A DNA stretch of 64,000 nt from positions 50,012,001 to 50,076,000 of the forward strand of contig JAFFJZ010000004.1 of the NCBI GenBank assembly GCA_018340375.1, in the 5' to 3' direction. The stretch's first letter is position 1, and each line of letters begins with the position of its first letter. A program made the translations under genes and the position numbers. The stretch is from Gonatopus flavifemur (lineage: Eukaryota > Arthropoda > Insecta > Hymenoptera > Dryinidae). Under the pieces are notes generated by a model. The model worked only from the letters and a program-made list of their open reading frames with translations. It did no database searches and was not told the origin of the DNA. This document shows, piece after piece, positions 11,362-23,261 of the stretch.

Positions 11362-12733
11362 ACGGAAAAAACTGTGCAGTTGGATTCATAGCATCACTGC
11401 TGTTATTCCAATTCCGGCGCTGCGATAAAACTGACTGCTTTTGAATCCACAGCAATGACTGCTGTTGAAACTACCACAGTGACTGACGTTGAATTTCATG
11501 AGAGACCAGCCGTTAATTTTAGTGCAGTATGTGTTGTTGACTTTGTATTTGAATTGAATTTTATGTCAACATCACATTTGTACCACAGAATTGAGATTTT
11601 TCATAATGTAGGAAAGTCTATAATATCATTTGGAACCTCTCATCTTCAAGTTAGCCCCACATTGAGATTTAACTTATTTTCATTTACGAACCATTGTCAA
11701 CTAAATTTCACATAACCTACTACATAATCGTTTAAATCTTGTTATAGTTGGTCAGTTGGAGTATTGTGTCAAATTCTGAAAAACGACTGTATATAGATAT
11801 TTCCATTGAATAAACAAGATGAATTATTGGAGGATCCAAAATCTGAATGTTCAATGTAAAATTTTGGGGAGATTTTTCTCATTTCAGTGATGGATTCTAT
11901 TCCTAAGTCGTGGGGAAATTATTTTTTCATCAGAAATACGGGACTTTCCGCCACTCTGAGGAATTATCTGCCATTTGGTTGTTGAATTCATCAAAAAATA
12001 TGCAAAAAGTCCAAAAAATCAGGATGAAAGGATCCGTATTCATGGTGGAACTTTGCTGCACCATTTTCAGTGAAACATTGTACAATTATTTTTCACAGTG
12101 TACAGTGTATGCGTCCAAATGAAAATATCATCACAAAAGATTTCTATTGAATAAAAACGCAAAAAAACAGTGTATTTGATAGTCGATATCAGTTGATGGT
12201 AATTTATTCAATTTCAATCAATACATAATAGTATCAGTTTAAATTTGGAAACACAGTCCATGTCTAAACATATATCTTCCAACGTGACTATCGTAACTTA
12301 AAATATAAGAAAATAGTTTATAAGGCAAATCGAGTTGCAATAAAATGCATCAACTGTTTGTCCACAGTTTCCTGTATGGAAAGACATGGCGGTATATTTG
12401 GCAAATTACATGTATTTATTAGGGATTCTGCAGCCTCTTTCATTTCAACAACATATGCGTGATGATGTTCATAAAAGCTGCACGTATGAAAAAGTTCAAC
12501 GGAAAAGAATATTGTTTCTCCTGTTTCAAGAATACATTTGATTCTGCCGAATTGAGGAATATTACCTTCTTCAATGTGCGTTACCAAGACAGTGAAGTGA
12601 TAATATCGACTATCCGCCGGAGTTTTAGATATAATACCCACAATTCATCATCCTCAGGAACAAAATCTCCAACAAGCAGTCCGAAATATCTAACAAAACA
12701 TGCCATTTCAGCGGCTGACATCTTGGTTACAAA
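11362..12733. repeat. Left long inverted end of T2
   Basis: This stretch is the inverted counterpart of about 21.33-23.26 kb. A 70-codon frame at 11910-12122 (plus) is repeated exactly on the minus strand at 22501-22713, showing very high identity. Compared with the right end, this arm lacks about 420 bp of transposase coding sequence (after the segment matching the VDIIT region at 21455) and lacks the 138-bp insert present at 21970. It is cut on its inner side by the hAT-like element at 12734. Confidence 0.8.
12318..12733 (-). pseudogene. Internally deleted transposase 3' copy in the left T2 end
   Basis: On the minus strand the sequence begins with the SAAEMACF-type segment, continues through the LLVGDF and DDELW motifs, jumps at an internal deletion, and ends with the HAYVVEMKEAAESL C-terminus, nearly identical to 22016-22303. 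It therefore lacks the middle of the C-terminal half. It lies directly downstream of gene A on the same strand, as gene B' lies downstream of gene A' in T1. It cannot encode an active enzyme. Confidence 0.7.
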
Positions 12734-15169
12734 TAGGAGTGCACGAGACGATATTCTCGCCGATATTTTAAAGGTATCGTCTTGGTATCGAAAAATATGG
12801 TAAAACTTGGGTATCGTCTCGGTATCGTCTCGGTATCGTTAGGCATAGTATCGGTATCGTCTCGACGGTATCGAAAAAATATATGTTTCTGAAGTTTGAA
12901 TCGTTTATTGAAACAAATTAGTACACACAAACAAAATGTGAATAACAAAACACTCGATAGCTCGAAGCCTAAGATCTTTCAGTGAATTCTTGAAACCCTT
13001 TCTCCTGCTCAAAATAGTTTATTTAAAAAGATGGATATCCGGTATTCATCAAATTCCATTGGATTGAATTTTCATTCCATTCGAAAAGAAGGATTTAAAC
13101 TTCAACTGGGTCCATGAAAATATTCTGTTCAACAATTACTCACAAAATGAATAGTTTAGAGGACTGCAGTTCAATTCCCAACAAATATTCATAAACTTTG
13201 AGATCATTAAAGTATTCATGAATTCAAAAGGATGCAAGAAAAAACTAAAGAATTAATGGAGCATCCCATGTTAGAAGTATTTCGAAACCAAAGGATTCAT
13301 TCTATTCATGTTCCTATATAATTGCATACAATTAAATTTCAGTAATGATAATAAATTTACGATCATTTTTGCTGACACACTTCAGTGAAAATATTCACAT
13401 CTGAAAAAATTTTTAAATTGAATAAAAATTTTATTAATGAAGTGAATCGTCTTCAAAGTGTCGGTTATAAAGACTGCGAACTGACAAGTCACAAATACTA
13501 TTGGACCGACTGAACTTCATTGACTATCTCAAGCAATACTAAATCTAGATTCATAAATCTTGGATTAAAGGTACTCGAGCGTATGTTAATTTCATTCGTC
13601 GCTAATTTACATATTAAAAAGAGACGAAGTCATGTATGGAAAAATGATAAATGATTGTCGCTCGAGGCCCTTTAAGCATTTATATTCTAGTTACATAAGT
13701 ACATTCGTATTAGATTATCAATTCTATCGAAGCAGATCATTAAATCTCGAATTTACCACAGAATTTAGCATGAATAGGAACATATATGTTTCTATTCTAT
13801 GAACGTCAAAAACTATAGTTAGTGACGTTTTCATTTCAAGATTGGAACCATGAACACATAGAACGAAAATTCGAAAAGAATTCATAATGAGTTCTTCAAG
13901 TCTCAATTGATTTATTTATAAACTCTTTCTGATCTGGTATGCCGTATGGGTATTATTTTTGTACGTTTTAGAAATGGAATTCACTTGATTTAATTGAATA
14001 TCAATATAATATCCCATAAATTACAAGAATTCTGAAATAGTTCAAAAGAATCCATAAAGAATCCCGAGACTTTATAAAGAATTATTTTTGGATAGTTTCA
14101 ATATATGGGATGACTCCTTGATCACAAATTTGATTTATGTTATATATGATTATTTTTTATTGAATAATTCAATTTCATTCCTATTCTACGACGCAATTTG
14201 TCAATTGTCAGTTTTCGATCTTCATATCGACTCTCAACTTCATTTGTTTTATTAGGAATTTCAACTTTTATTCAGTTTGAGTACCAATCTTGTTCAAAAA
14301 TTTATGAAATTTTGACGTTTCGAAACACTTTCTCACTTTCTTCTATGTCCGACAATCCTAACTCATTGAAATATTCTATTGATGATTACAATGTATGGAA
14401 TATCTCAATTAGATTATCGGATATTGCTGTTATAATTGATGAACTTCAATAAATACCATTATTCATATCCGATAAAAAATGTTAATTAATTCCCAAGTAA
14501 CATCAGATGTTCGAAGTATATTCTTATATGATGCGAAACAGAAACGTTCGAAGAATATTCGTTTATGATTCTTCGTATGTTTATAGAACATTCATAGTAT
14601 GTTCGAATGAGACTGTTTTATATGAACGTAGGGTAGGGGATGGATTGAACGAAAGATAATTTGACCAAAAGATATACTGTTGGTTGAACAAGAAAGTCCC
14701 CTAGCAGGGCATAGTGACATTCTAGTAAGTTTTATGCATCGAGTTTTACGATCCAGTCTTAAGTTGAAGATTTGTGAAATTGATTTCTAAGACTTGAGAA
14801 TAGAAACAATTGGTTGAATTTATTCAGAGGTGGATTTCATTTTTTTCATTTTTCATTATTATAATTGTTGAATTGATTTTTATATCATTTATTATTCTGT
14901 CATTATGATTATATTACTATTAAATGATTTAATATTCATTCATTTTCTTCAAATGTAGATCGAGAGTGAAGAAATGTAATTCTTAAAAAAATATAAATTA
15001 TGTCATATGTAAAAATTCGAATTAATTTTTTTCATTTTCCTTTATCAAAAAAGATTCCCAAGTATCGACGATATTCTCGAGTATCGAGTCCTCATTCTCG
15101 GTATCGTCCCGATTCCAATAATGAGACCGAGACGAGACCAATACTAATCTCGGGTCTCGTGCACCCCTA
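12734..15169. mobile_element. hAT-like non-autonomous element
   Basis: An 8-bp target duplication GTTACAAA (12726-12733 and 15170-15177) flanks inverted ends TAGGAGTGCACGAGAC and GTCTCGTGCACCCCTA. An 8-bp duplication with a (C/T)AGGGGTGC-like end is typical of hAT elements. The interior has no transposase; it is AT-rich and, near both ends, carries short repeats of GGTATCGTC/GACGATACC type. It interrupts the left T2 arm. Mismatches between the two ends suggest moderate age. Confidence 0.8.
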
Positions 15170-15198
15170 GTTACAAAATCTAAAATGCAACTGTAAAG

Positions 15199-18100
15199 TT
15201 ACTTCAATCCATTGAGATCACTAATTAAACGATTCACGCTAGCATAAGTCGCTTTATTGGCTCCATTCCGCATTTCATACACATGAAGTTGAAGAAAATT
15301 CCAAACATGCGCACATTCCGCTCGATATTGTGCGTTCAAAGCAAATATAGTTTTGTAGCACATGTCTACCGCTTCTAGAGGAGAATCCAATGAATAGTAA
15401 ATATTGTCTATAACGACAGATGAATTCAAAACGTTCTCCAACGGGCCAATGATGACAGGATATGGTTGTTCTGTTAAACCATGTTCTATATATCTTTCTC
15501 TCTTTTTTTCCTGCTGCGGGTTCAAATCATCAATTGTTTGCAAAGATTGAGCAGGCATTATGAACAGTCCCCGCTGAAAACTGCTGTGAGATCCGTTCAA
15601 AAATTGATTGTCAGGTTTGAAACGGGGTTTTCTCTGGGAATCCGGCCAGAAACTGTCAAACTTCCGACTCGATTTTGTCTGGAATCGCCCAATCCAAACA
15701 TCCTGTTAAAATCTAGCGAGAAAATTTTCGTCAGTTTTGGACTGGATATTCCGGTTGTGAATTCAAAACTGAACCATCCTCAAATTTGCTGTCAGTTTTT
15801 GAGAGGATTTTTGAATTTGACGATCCTCGGCAAAATCGGATAAAGAGCTGGTTAGTTTCTGACCGGATTTCCAGAGACAAAACCCATTCAAGACCTAAAA
15901 AGTATTATTTGAGCGAATCTGACAGCAGTTCTCAGCAGTGGTTGGATTCATTTGAGACCAGGATGAGTTGCAGAAAATTCATATGGTTCCATACGTACTT
16001 CAACATGTAGCAATGATTCTTGAACATCCAGTCTTGAAATTCTCCAATGGCCCTTGCCCGACTTTTTCGATTTCAAGTTGGAAATATTCAATGAAAAAGG
16101 CAATAACAATAGGGCAAATCATTGTGAATTATCTAAATCAATGAATATTGAAATTATCTCATACGAAATTCAAGTCACAAATACTGTATTTGAATATAAT
16201 ACATACTGTTTTTGATGAGATTCTGATTATCAGTGAAAAATTGTTTGATAGTAGAATCTTTCCGACTTTCAGCAACTTTGATCAAGTTCAGACTCAACTC
16301 AGGCCACTTTTCCAACAAATTTCTATTGGATGATGCGTGATCCATCTCAAAATCTGATCCCAACCGTAAACAATTACACAGATAGCAATTCAACTTTGCT
16401 GCAATGTTGTTGAGCAATGTTGAAATTTCACCCAAGGGACGAATGAGGGTTTTATTTTTCATTTATTTATTCATCCATTATTCCACACGTTCAAATGAAA
16501 AAATTACCAGTTCATAGCCAATTGAAGATTGGAGGCATGAAAATGTTGTAAAATATGATGCGATAGATGTGTTTTTATAGACCACTCTATTGTCAAAGGT
16601 GACTTTGCAATTTTTTTAAATTGTGCTTCAGGTTCAATATTAGTCTTCAACCACTCCAGTGCTTCAAGATTCAACATATCTATTTCTATTAACCATAAAG
16701 AATGATTATTACATGGATTCATACTGATATTTGGTTAGTATTATCTTAGCAAAACGCATCTATTAGATCATGTTATTAAACAATGTGCCCTGGTGAAAGG
16801 GAAACGTGTCAAGCGTGTAGCAAGAGTATATATAAAGTTAAGGGAACGTGCCACTTAACGTAAACTGGAACATTTTGTTCCAGATGACGCTTCCTACATG
16901 CTGTCATCTCTACCAGAGTGATTACTATAATATGAATAAAAACGCCAGTTAGAAACTGATTGAAATGGATAAAAACCGTATTCAAAATGTATTCTTATCT
17001 GTTTCTACTCAGGTTTTGTGTATTTCAATCAGTTAGCAGGATCACATAAGTAATAAAAATACAAATAATGTGCATAAAATTCACCTGCATTCACTGGCTT
17101 GTTCGATTTAGACGATTGAATCAATTTTAACTCATGGAGGATTCGTCTCTTATTCAAATATTTATCGTACAATAATCCTCTAGCGCTTATAGGACCGTTT
17201 GTTCCTTTTCTCCATCGTGTATAATATAAATCCTGTTCTTCCTCCGGAAACAACTGTACGATTTGTTTTCCCATGGTCTCGAATTTATCTGAGCTTATTC
17301 TGGGGGAAGTTTTATAAAAACGTATCCAAATTATGGCATCTTAAGCTTTAAAAAAAATCCTGTATAGCTCCTGTTTTACCCCTCAAAGTGGTACAAGTTT
17401 CCTGATCTTCGATGGATAGAAGGAAACCCAGATAGCATGAAACCTTGTAACAACCCATACAGCACACTAGTTCAGAAAGAGTTCATGAATAATTCAAATG
17501 CGGCTTGAAGAATTCAATCTGAATTCTCAAGAATTCTTTCTGAACTCTTGTGCTGTGTGGGAAGCTTGTCATTTATTTTTCACTGACTTGTTTTCAATAA
17601 GGTCAGCAGTGAAGATGTTAGGAAAGGGTCATAATGATGTTCAATGAAAAGAGAAAAACAAGCTTTTGACAAGGTTAAATTGCTACCTGGGTAAGAAGAT
17701 TTCAAATCTGGAAGTCTTACGTGATGAGGCTGAAGTTTCTATATCTAAAGATTCTGTGTTTTGAAAATCAATTCCACCTTGCTGAATGTTAGATTGGCAA
17801 ACTTCTTGGACGTTATCCATTGGTAAATCATTAATATTGACATCCGAGTTTACAGGGGGATCAAAACAAGGTAGATCAAGTGTCAGTACTGAACCACTCG
17901 CTGAACAGCAGTGTTTGAAAATCTCATAGTTTTGTGAAAACTTATATCTCAGTCCAATTTGTGGTATCAAATCTTTCATCATATCTCCATCCAAATTTTC
18001 AGAAACATCTTTGTCAATGCCATTTTCTATGGAGGGGAAAAGTGAAAATCTTTTTAAAACGTGTTTAATGCATTCACGGAAAAAAGAAAATGGATAAATT

Positions 18101-18319
18101 TTACATGTAGGATGACAACGCGTCGAGTCCTTGAACGAAAATCTTTAAAAAATATATCGTGAAATAATTCACATTGTAAGACCAAAACAGATTTTTCCCT
18201 TATGATGTGAATCATTTAAAAATATTGATATACGTATATGCTTTGAGTTTACCTTCAAAAACAGTTATCAAATTTTCCAAATTCCAACTTTTCAATTGCG
18301 ATTGGACGAAGGAATCCAT
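15199..18319 (-). CDS. T2 gene A: spliced protein with N-terminal SAM-like domain
   Basis: On the minus strand an ATG at 18319 opens exon 1 (to 18253, donor GTAAAC). Exon 2 is 18026-17687 (acceptor TAG, donor GTAGCA) and exon 3 is 17299-17085 (acceptor CAG, donor GTGAAT). These three join in frame. Exons 1 and 2 together give a SAM-like helical bundle (FEENGID, then MMKDLIPQIG). Exon 3 has a KQIVQLFPEEE segment followed by a basic LLYDKYLNKRR segment. Coding continues at about 16722-16504 and ends at 15600-15199 with a TEQPYPVIIGPLEN motif, but the later joins are unclear. A 373-bp fold-back sits in the last part. The role is unknown; it may be an accessory transposition or DNA-binding protein. 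Confidence 0.55.
15570..15942. repeat. 373-bp fold-back in the last part of gene A
   Basis: The two ends are inverted copies (CCGCTGAAAACTGCTGTGAG against CTGACAGCAGTTCTCAGCAGTGG), and matching continues inward through a GGGGTTTTCTCTGGGAATCCGG-like segment. It has no coding content of its own. It breaks the gene A coding sequence just before the QPYPVIIGPLEN region. No target duplication was found. Confidence 0.6.
17454..17561. repeat. Small fold-back with CCCATACAGCAC-type ends
   Basis: The ends CCCATACAGCACA and TGTGCTGTGTGGG are inverted, and GTTCAGAAAGAGTTC pairs with a GAACT-containing partner inside. It lies between the second and third exons of T2 gene A, hence in an intron. Just upstream at 17427 is a lone CCCAGATAGCAT motif. 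It belongs to a recurring class of palindromes with CCCA...AGCA ends in this window. Confidence 0.65.
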
Positions 18320-18720
18320 TTTAAGCACTCGATAATTCAGAGTGATTCCGTATTTGTCTTCCTATTTGGAAACGTGACAGCCTAGACAATGAACTTTGAC
18401 GTATGTCAGAATATTGGCTCAGTTCATTGGAAGGATGCGTTCGAACATAATTCAGTTATTCAAAAAATGTAATCGTGCGGAAGTTCAAGTCAAATTCTTA
18501 ACCTAAACGATGTTGTGGATCATCCAATTGAATGCAGTTCTGCTACAGTTGAATTCATTCTTATATGGCGGCACCATCAAGAAATAACTGCATTCGAAAC
18601 GTCCGTCAAAGATCTTTCTGATCGCACCTATGTTCAAATCGACTTTATGGTTAGATAACACCAAATGGAAATTGATTGCGATTGATCAACTAGGATTCGA
18701 GCCTCAAGAGAAAGTTTGAG
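18320..18720. promoter_or_regulatory. Divergent intergenic region between T2 genes A and B
   Basis: About 400 bp separates the start of gene A (minus) from that of gene B (plus). It is the only place in T2 from which both genes could be driven, so a shared bidirectional promoter is inferred. I see no clear TATA box or repeated operator-like motif. Confidence 0.3.
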
Positions 18721-19490
18721 ATGTCTCACACCTTCAATAATGATCTGGAAAAGGAGCTTGCCAAATTCACATTATCTTTGTATAATAATTCTACCATACC
18801 ACGAAATGCTGTGCAACAAATTCTGGATCAGATGGAAGAATTCATTTCAAAAACTTATCTCCCACATCTAAAATATGCTTTAATATCTGAGATGAAAAAT
18901 CGTTGTGGACCTGAATTAATCAATAATATAACTCACATATTCCAGGTGAACAGTGAATGTTTTGAAAAATTCTCAAGTGAATACAAAAGATTCCAGTATT
19001 ATTCAAAAGAAGGTTATTACCATGATCCTACAGAATATGTGATTGGGACCACTATTACAGAAAAAATGTCTAGTCCTGCAGTCCTATCTTTACCTAGTAA
19101 TGTTACTGCACAATATATTTCTATGAAGGAGACACTATAAGATCCCTTTTACAACAACCTGGATTATACGAAGAGATACCCCAGTACATGGAATTGTTGG
19201 AGGAAGAAAACATAATTATATCAAATTTCATCCAAGGAGATTTATGGAAAAGCAAACGTTTCTTATCCAAAGGTTTAATCGGTTTAATGCTACCACTTTT
19301 TCTATTTTTCGACGACGTAGGAAATGCTCTAGGAAGTCACGCTGGAAGGAATAAATTAGGTGCAATATATATGACTATACCATGTCTTCCAAAGCATTAT
19401 GCATCTTCACTGAAAAGTATTTTCCTGGTGAATCTATTTTACTCGCAAGACCGTCAAATCTATGGGAATCAGATGGTTTTCAAGAAACTA

Positions 19491-20776
19491 TTAGGTGTAC
19501 AAATAAGTTTCCGCGGTTTGTCAAAAGATGGCCCCACCAGAAGGTTATGGAGAAATTGTCAGATGTAAAACGTAATATCCCAAGTTTAGTCATCTGGCAA
19601 CACCATAACCTCAAAGTACTAGTGATTCCGTATCAGCATCACGTAATTTTTTTCGTGCAAAAATGTCAAGTTTTATTCCGAATAAGCATCATTTGCGGGA
19701 ACTTTTGATTTACTTCTTTAATGTGAAAAAATCTGCAGCTGAGGCGCATCGATTGCTTCTAGAAGCCTATGGTGAAGCTGCTTTAAGTGAGAGAAGTTGT
19801 CAGGAATGGTTTCAAAAGTTTAAGAACGGTGAGTTTGACGTTGAAGACAAAGAACGCAGTGGAAGGCCGAAAGTGTACGAAGACATGGGATTAGAAGTAC
19901 TATTGGAGGAAGATTCGTCCCAAACGCAAAAAGAACTTGCACTTACTCTACGAGTGACTCAACAAGCAATTTCACATCGTTTAAAATCGTTAGGAATGAT
20001 TCAAAAACAAGGAAATTGGGTTCCATATGAACTAAAGCCGAGAGACGTTGAACGCCGATTATGCATGAGTGAAATGCTGCTTGCCAGGAATAAAAAAAAG
20101 AGTTTTTTGCATCGTATAGTCACTGGTGACGAAAAATGGATTCACTACGATAATCCAAAGAAGAGAAAGTCATGGGTTAAGCCCGGCGAACCATCAACAT
20201 CGACAGCTAAGCCGAATATTCATGGAAAAAAACTCATGCTGTGTATTTGGTGGGATCAGCTTGGTGTCGTGTATTATGAATTGCTGAAACCAAGCGAAAC
20301 CATTACTGGAGCTCTCTACCGAACACAATTGATGAGATTGAGTCGGGCACTTAAGGAAAAACGCGCCCATTACTACTCCAGACACGACAAAATTATTCTT
20401 TTACACGATAATGCTCGTCCACATGTTGCGGCGCCGGTAAAAACATACTTGGAAACACTCAACTGGGAAGTTTTACCCCACCCGCCGTATTCACCAGACT
20501 TAGCCCCTTCTGATTATCACCTGTTCCGGTCGAAGGCACATGGTCTGTCTGAGCAGCGCTTCACATCATATGAAGACACCAAAAATTGGGTAGATTTGTG
20601 GATAGCGTCAAAAGATGAAGAGTTTTTTCGACGGGGTATCCGAATGTTGCCAGAAAGATGGGGAAAAGTAGTGGCAAATGATGGAAAATACTTTGAATAA
20701 AACGTAATGTACTTTCCCTTTACAATAAATTCCTAATTTTTTATAAAAAACCGCGGAAACTTATTTGTACACCTAA
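19491..20776 (+). mobile_element. Complete mariner transposon with perfect terminal repeats
   Basis: The element has perfect 29-bp inverted repeats (19491-19519 and 20748-20776, starting TTAGGTGTACAAATAAG) and TA on both sides (19489-19490 and 20777-20778). It is 1286 bp long, the usual mariner size, and carries one uninterrupted transposase gene. Identical ends and an intact gene indicate a recent insertion. It sits inside the T2 transposase and did not disturb its frame other than by its presence. Confidence 0.96.
19663..20700 (+). CDS. Mariner transposase, intact, DD34D
   Basis: The 345-residue protein has an N-terminal helix-turn-helix DNA-binding half (SCQEWFQKFKNGEFD, then the SGRPK linker) and a DDE half. 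Catalytic residues visible are Asp in TGDEKW, Asp in HDNARPH and Asp in LAPSDYH, with 34 residues between the second and third, the mariner signature. The linker position WVPYEL fits WVPHEL of the family. The length is full and no stop or frameshift is present. It cuts and joins TA-flanked mariner ends in the nucleus. No regulatory signal beyond the short leader can be seen. It is the best candidate for a functional gene here. Confidence 0.95.
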   Translation: MSSFIPNKHHLRELLIYFFNVKKSAAEAHRLLLEAYGEAALSERSCQEWFQKFKNGEFDVEDKERSGRPKVYEDMGLEVLLEEDSSQTQKELALTLRVTQQAISHRLKSLGMIQKQGNWVPYELKPRDVERRLCMSEMLLARNKKKSFLHRIVTGDEKWIHYDNPKKRKSWVKPGEPSTSTAKPNIHGKKLMLCIWWDQLGVVYYELLKPSETITGALYRTQLMRLSRALKEKRAHYYSRHDKIILLHDNARPHVAAPVKTYLETLNWEVLPHPPYSPDLAPSDYHLFRSKAHGLSEQRFTSYEDTKNWVDLWIASKDEEFFRRGIRMLPERWGKVVANDGKYFE

Positions 20777-21328
20777 TAATTGATGAATTGAACGAGTTGA
20801 GAATTAACGGGATCGAAATTCAAGTGAATAATAAGAAGCATGTAATTTACTTTGAATGTGGTGCTATATTAGGAGACAATTTGGGCTTGCACAGTATTTT
20901 TGGATTAACTGAAAGTTTTTCTGCAAATTATTATTGCCGTATATGTCAAGTCCCTTCCGATAGAGCAAGTAAATTAACTGAAGAAGATGCAAGTTTACTA
21001 CGGACTGAAATTAATTACCAAAGAGATTTGAATGAGGATAACGTTTCGAAAACTGGAATCAAAGAAGAATGCGTGTTCAATAAAGTGATTGGATTTCATG
21101 CACATGTATATGACAATCAAACTGTTGATATCATGCACGATGTTTTCGAAGGAGCAGCTAATTACACAATGACAGCCCTATTGAATTATTACATTTTTGA
21201 TAAAGAACTGAAGCGATTCAGTTTGGACATGTTGAACTCGAGGAACGAGACATTTAATTAGGGACACTCAGAGGTTTCTAATAAACCTCCTACCATCAAA
21301 GCGGATCATTTGAGGATTAAGAAAAAGT

Positions 21329-23261
21329 TGAAAATGTCAGCCGCTGAAATGGCGTGTTTTGTTAGATATTTCGGATTACTTGTTGGAGATTTCGTTCCTG
21401 AGGATGATGAATTGTGGGCATTATATCTAAAACTTCGACAGATAGTCGATATTATCACTTCACCGAGGTTTTTACGCAGTCATACAATCCATCTTGAAAC
21501 ATTAATCAGAGAACATCATGAACTGTATATCAAGTTTGTTTCCAATTTACTTCCAAAAATGCACTTCATGACCCATTATCCAAGATTGATGCATGAGATT
21601 GGACCACTTATCAATTTGTGGTCAATGCGGTTTGAATCGAAACACAGAGAACTCAAGATGACAGCAAATATATCTGCATGTAAAAAGAATATTTTGAAAA
21701 CAATTGCTATAAAGCATCAACTCAAACATGGTTATCAAGTCTCTACGTCTGATGTAACAGAAGAAATCATGGTTGGACCTGTCATTTAAAATACTGAAAT
21801 AATGAATTCACCACCGCATTTCAAGAATCAGGATGCCACATGTGTGAAGTGGCTAGAAATATCAGGTACAAAATACATGAAAAATACTGTCTTGATAACG
21901 CACATTGAAGAAGATAATATTCCTCAATTCGGCAGAATCAAATGTATTTTTAAAACAGGAGAAACAATAGCTAAGTTCGTTTACCGATGTCCCAAGTTAC
22001 CCCAACTCGCTCCAAGTGTTTTGGATTCGCTACTTCCAGTTTAAGCAACGAAATGATTGGTTTGGTACAAGTTGGAGCAACTCAGAGCACGTAGAACGAA
22101 CGAACCTAATATTCTTTCCCGTTGAACTTTTTCATACGTGCGGCTTTTATGAACATTATCACGCATATGTTGTTGAAATGAAAGAGGCTGCAGAATCCCT
22201 AATAAATACATGTAATTTGCCAAATATACCGCCATGTCTTTCCATACAGGAAACTGTGGACAAACAGTTGATGCATTTCATTGCAACTCAATTTGCCTTA
22301 TAAACTATTTTCTTATATTTTAAGTTACGATAGTCACGTCCGAAGATATATGTTTAAACATGGACTTTGTGTTTCCAAATTCAAACTGATACTATTATGT
22401 ATTGATTGAAATTGAATAAATTACCATCAACTGATATCGACTATCAAATACACTGTTTTTTTGCGTTTTTATTCAATAGAAATCTTTTGTGATGATATTT
22501 TTATTTGGACGCATACACTGTACACTGTGAAAAATAATTGTACAATGTTTCACTGAAAATGGTGCAGCAAAGTTCCACCATGAATACGGATCCTTTCATC
22601 CTGATTTTTTGGACTTTTTGCATATTTTTTGATGAATTCAACAACCAAATGGCAGATAATTCCTCAGAGTGGCGGAAAGTCCCGTATTTCTGATGAAAAA
22701 ATAATTTCCCCACGACTTAGGAATAGAATTCATCACTGAAATGAGAAAAATCTCCCCAAAATTTTACATTGAACATTCAGATTTTGGATCCTCCAATAAT
22801 TCATCTTGTTTATTCAATGGAAATATCTATATACAGTCGTTTTTCAGAATTTGACACAATACTCCAACTGACCATCTATAACAAGATTTAAACGATTATG
22901 TAGTAGGTTATGTGAAATTTAGTTGACAATGGTTCGTAAGTGAAAATAAGTTAAATCTCAATGTGGGGCTAACTTAAAGATGAGAGGTTCCAAATGATAT
23001 TATAGACTTTCCTACATTATGAAAAATCTCAATTCTGTGGTACAAATGTGATGTTGACATAAAATTCAATTCAAATACAAAGTCAACAGCACATACTGCA
23101 GTAAAATTAACGGCTGGTTTCTCATAAAATTCAACGTCAGTCACCGCAGTAGTTTCAACAGCAGTCATTGTTGTGGATTCAACAGCAGTCAATTTTATCG
23201 CAGCGCTGGAATTGGAATAACAGCAGTGATGCTATGAATCCAACTGCACAGTTTTTTCCGT
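21329..23261. repeat. Right long inverted end of T2
   Basis: This is the inverted counterpart of 11362-12733. It includes the last third of the transposase gene and about 950 bp of non-coding sequence up to the terminus. The outermost bases read CTGCACAGTTTTTTCCGT. The arm carries the 138-bp insert and the coding segment missing from the left arm. Confidence 0.75.
21970..22107. repeat. 138-bp insert in the T2 transposase gene
   Basis: Comparison with the left T2 arm shows extra sequence here, flanked by AATA (21966-21969 and 22108-22111). The insert is an imperfect inverted repeat (GTTCGTTTACC-like start, and the complement of GTTCGTT at its end). It introduces a stop in the transposase frame. 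It is too short to encode anything. Confidence 0.65.

Larger units (their letters stand above)
18721..22303 (+). pseudogene. T2 gene B: DDE-like transposase, interrupted
   Basis: The protein starts at the ATG at 18721 with a helical N-terminal region. A FFDD...LGSH motif (near 19310), LGDNLGLHS (near 20870), a CRIC zinc pair (near 20938) and DIMHDVFEG (near 21130) follow, then a C-terminal region with HAYVVE. The order of acidic motifs with an inserted Cys pair recalls CMC/EnSpm-like DDE transposases; this is inference. Breaks are a two-base TA insertion near 19135, an intact mariner at 19491-20776, TAG at 21259, TAA at 21787 and a 138-bp insert at 21970. Without the mariner the frame reads straight through its site. 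Intron-free as seen. It would have moved T2. Confidence 0.65.
11362..23261. mobile_element. T2: two-gene DNA transposon with long inverted ends, inserted in T1
   Basis: Inverted ends start with ACGGAAAAAACTGTGCAG and run inward for over 900 bp of non-coding sequence into the 3' part of the transposase gene on both sides. The outer flanks are the two halves of the T1 transposase gene, so T2 landed in a relative. Between the ends lie gene A (minus strand, 18319-15199, spliced, SAM-like domain), gene B (plus strand, 18721-22303, transposase) and later insertions. The target duplication is not clear by eye; flanking bases GCA and CACATG partly match. Size is 11.9 kb including nested insertions. 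Confidence 0.7.

Noticed and set aside
11910..12122. A 70-codon frame conserved exactly at two loci (also 22501-22713), considered as a small gene
   Set aside because: It lies in the inverted non-coding ends of T2. Identity is explained by the duplicated arm and not by selection on a protein.
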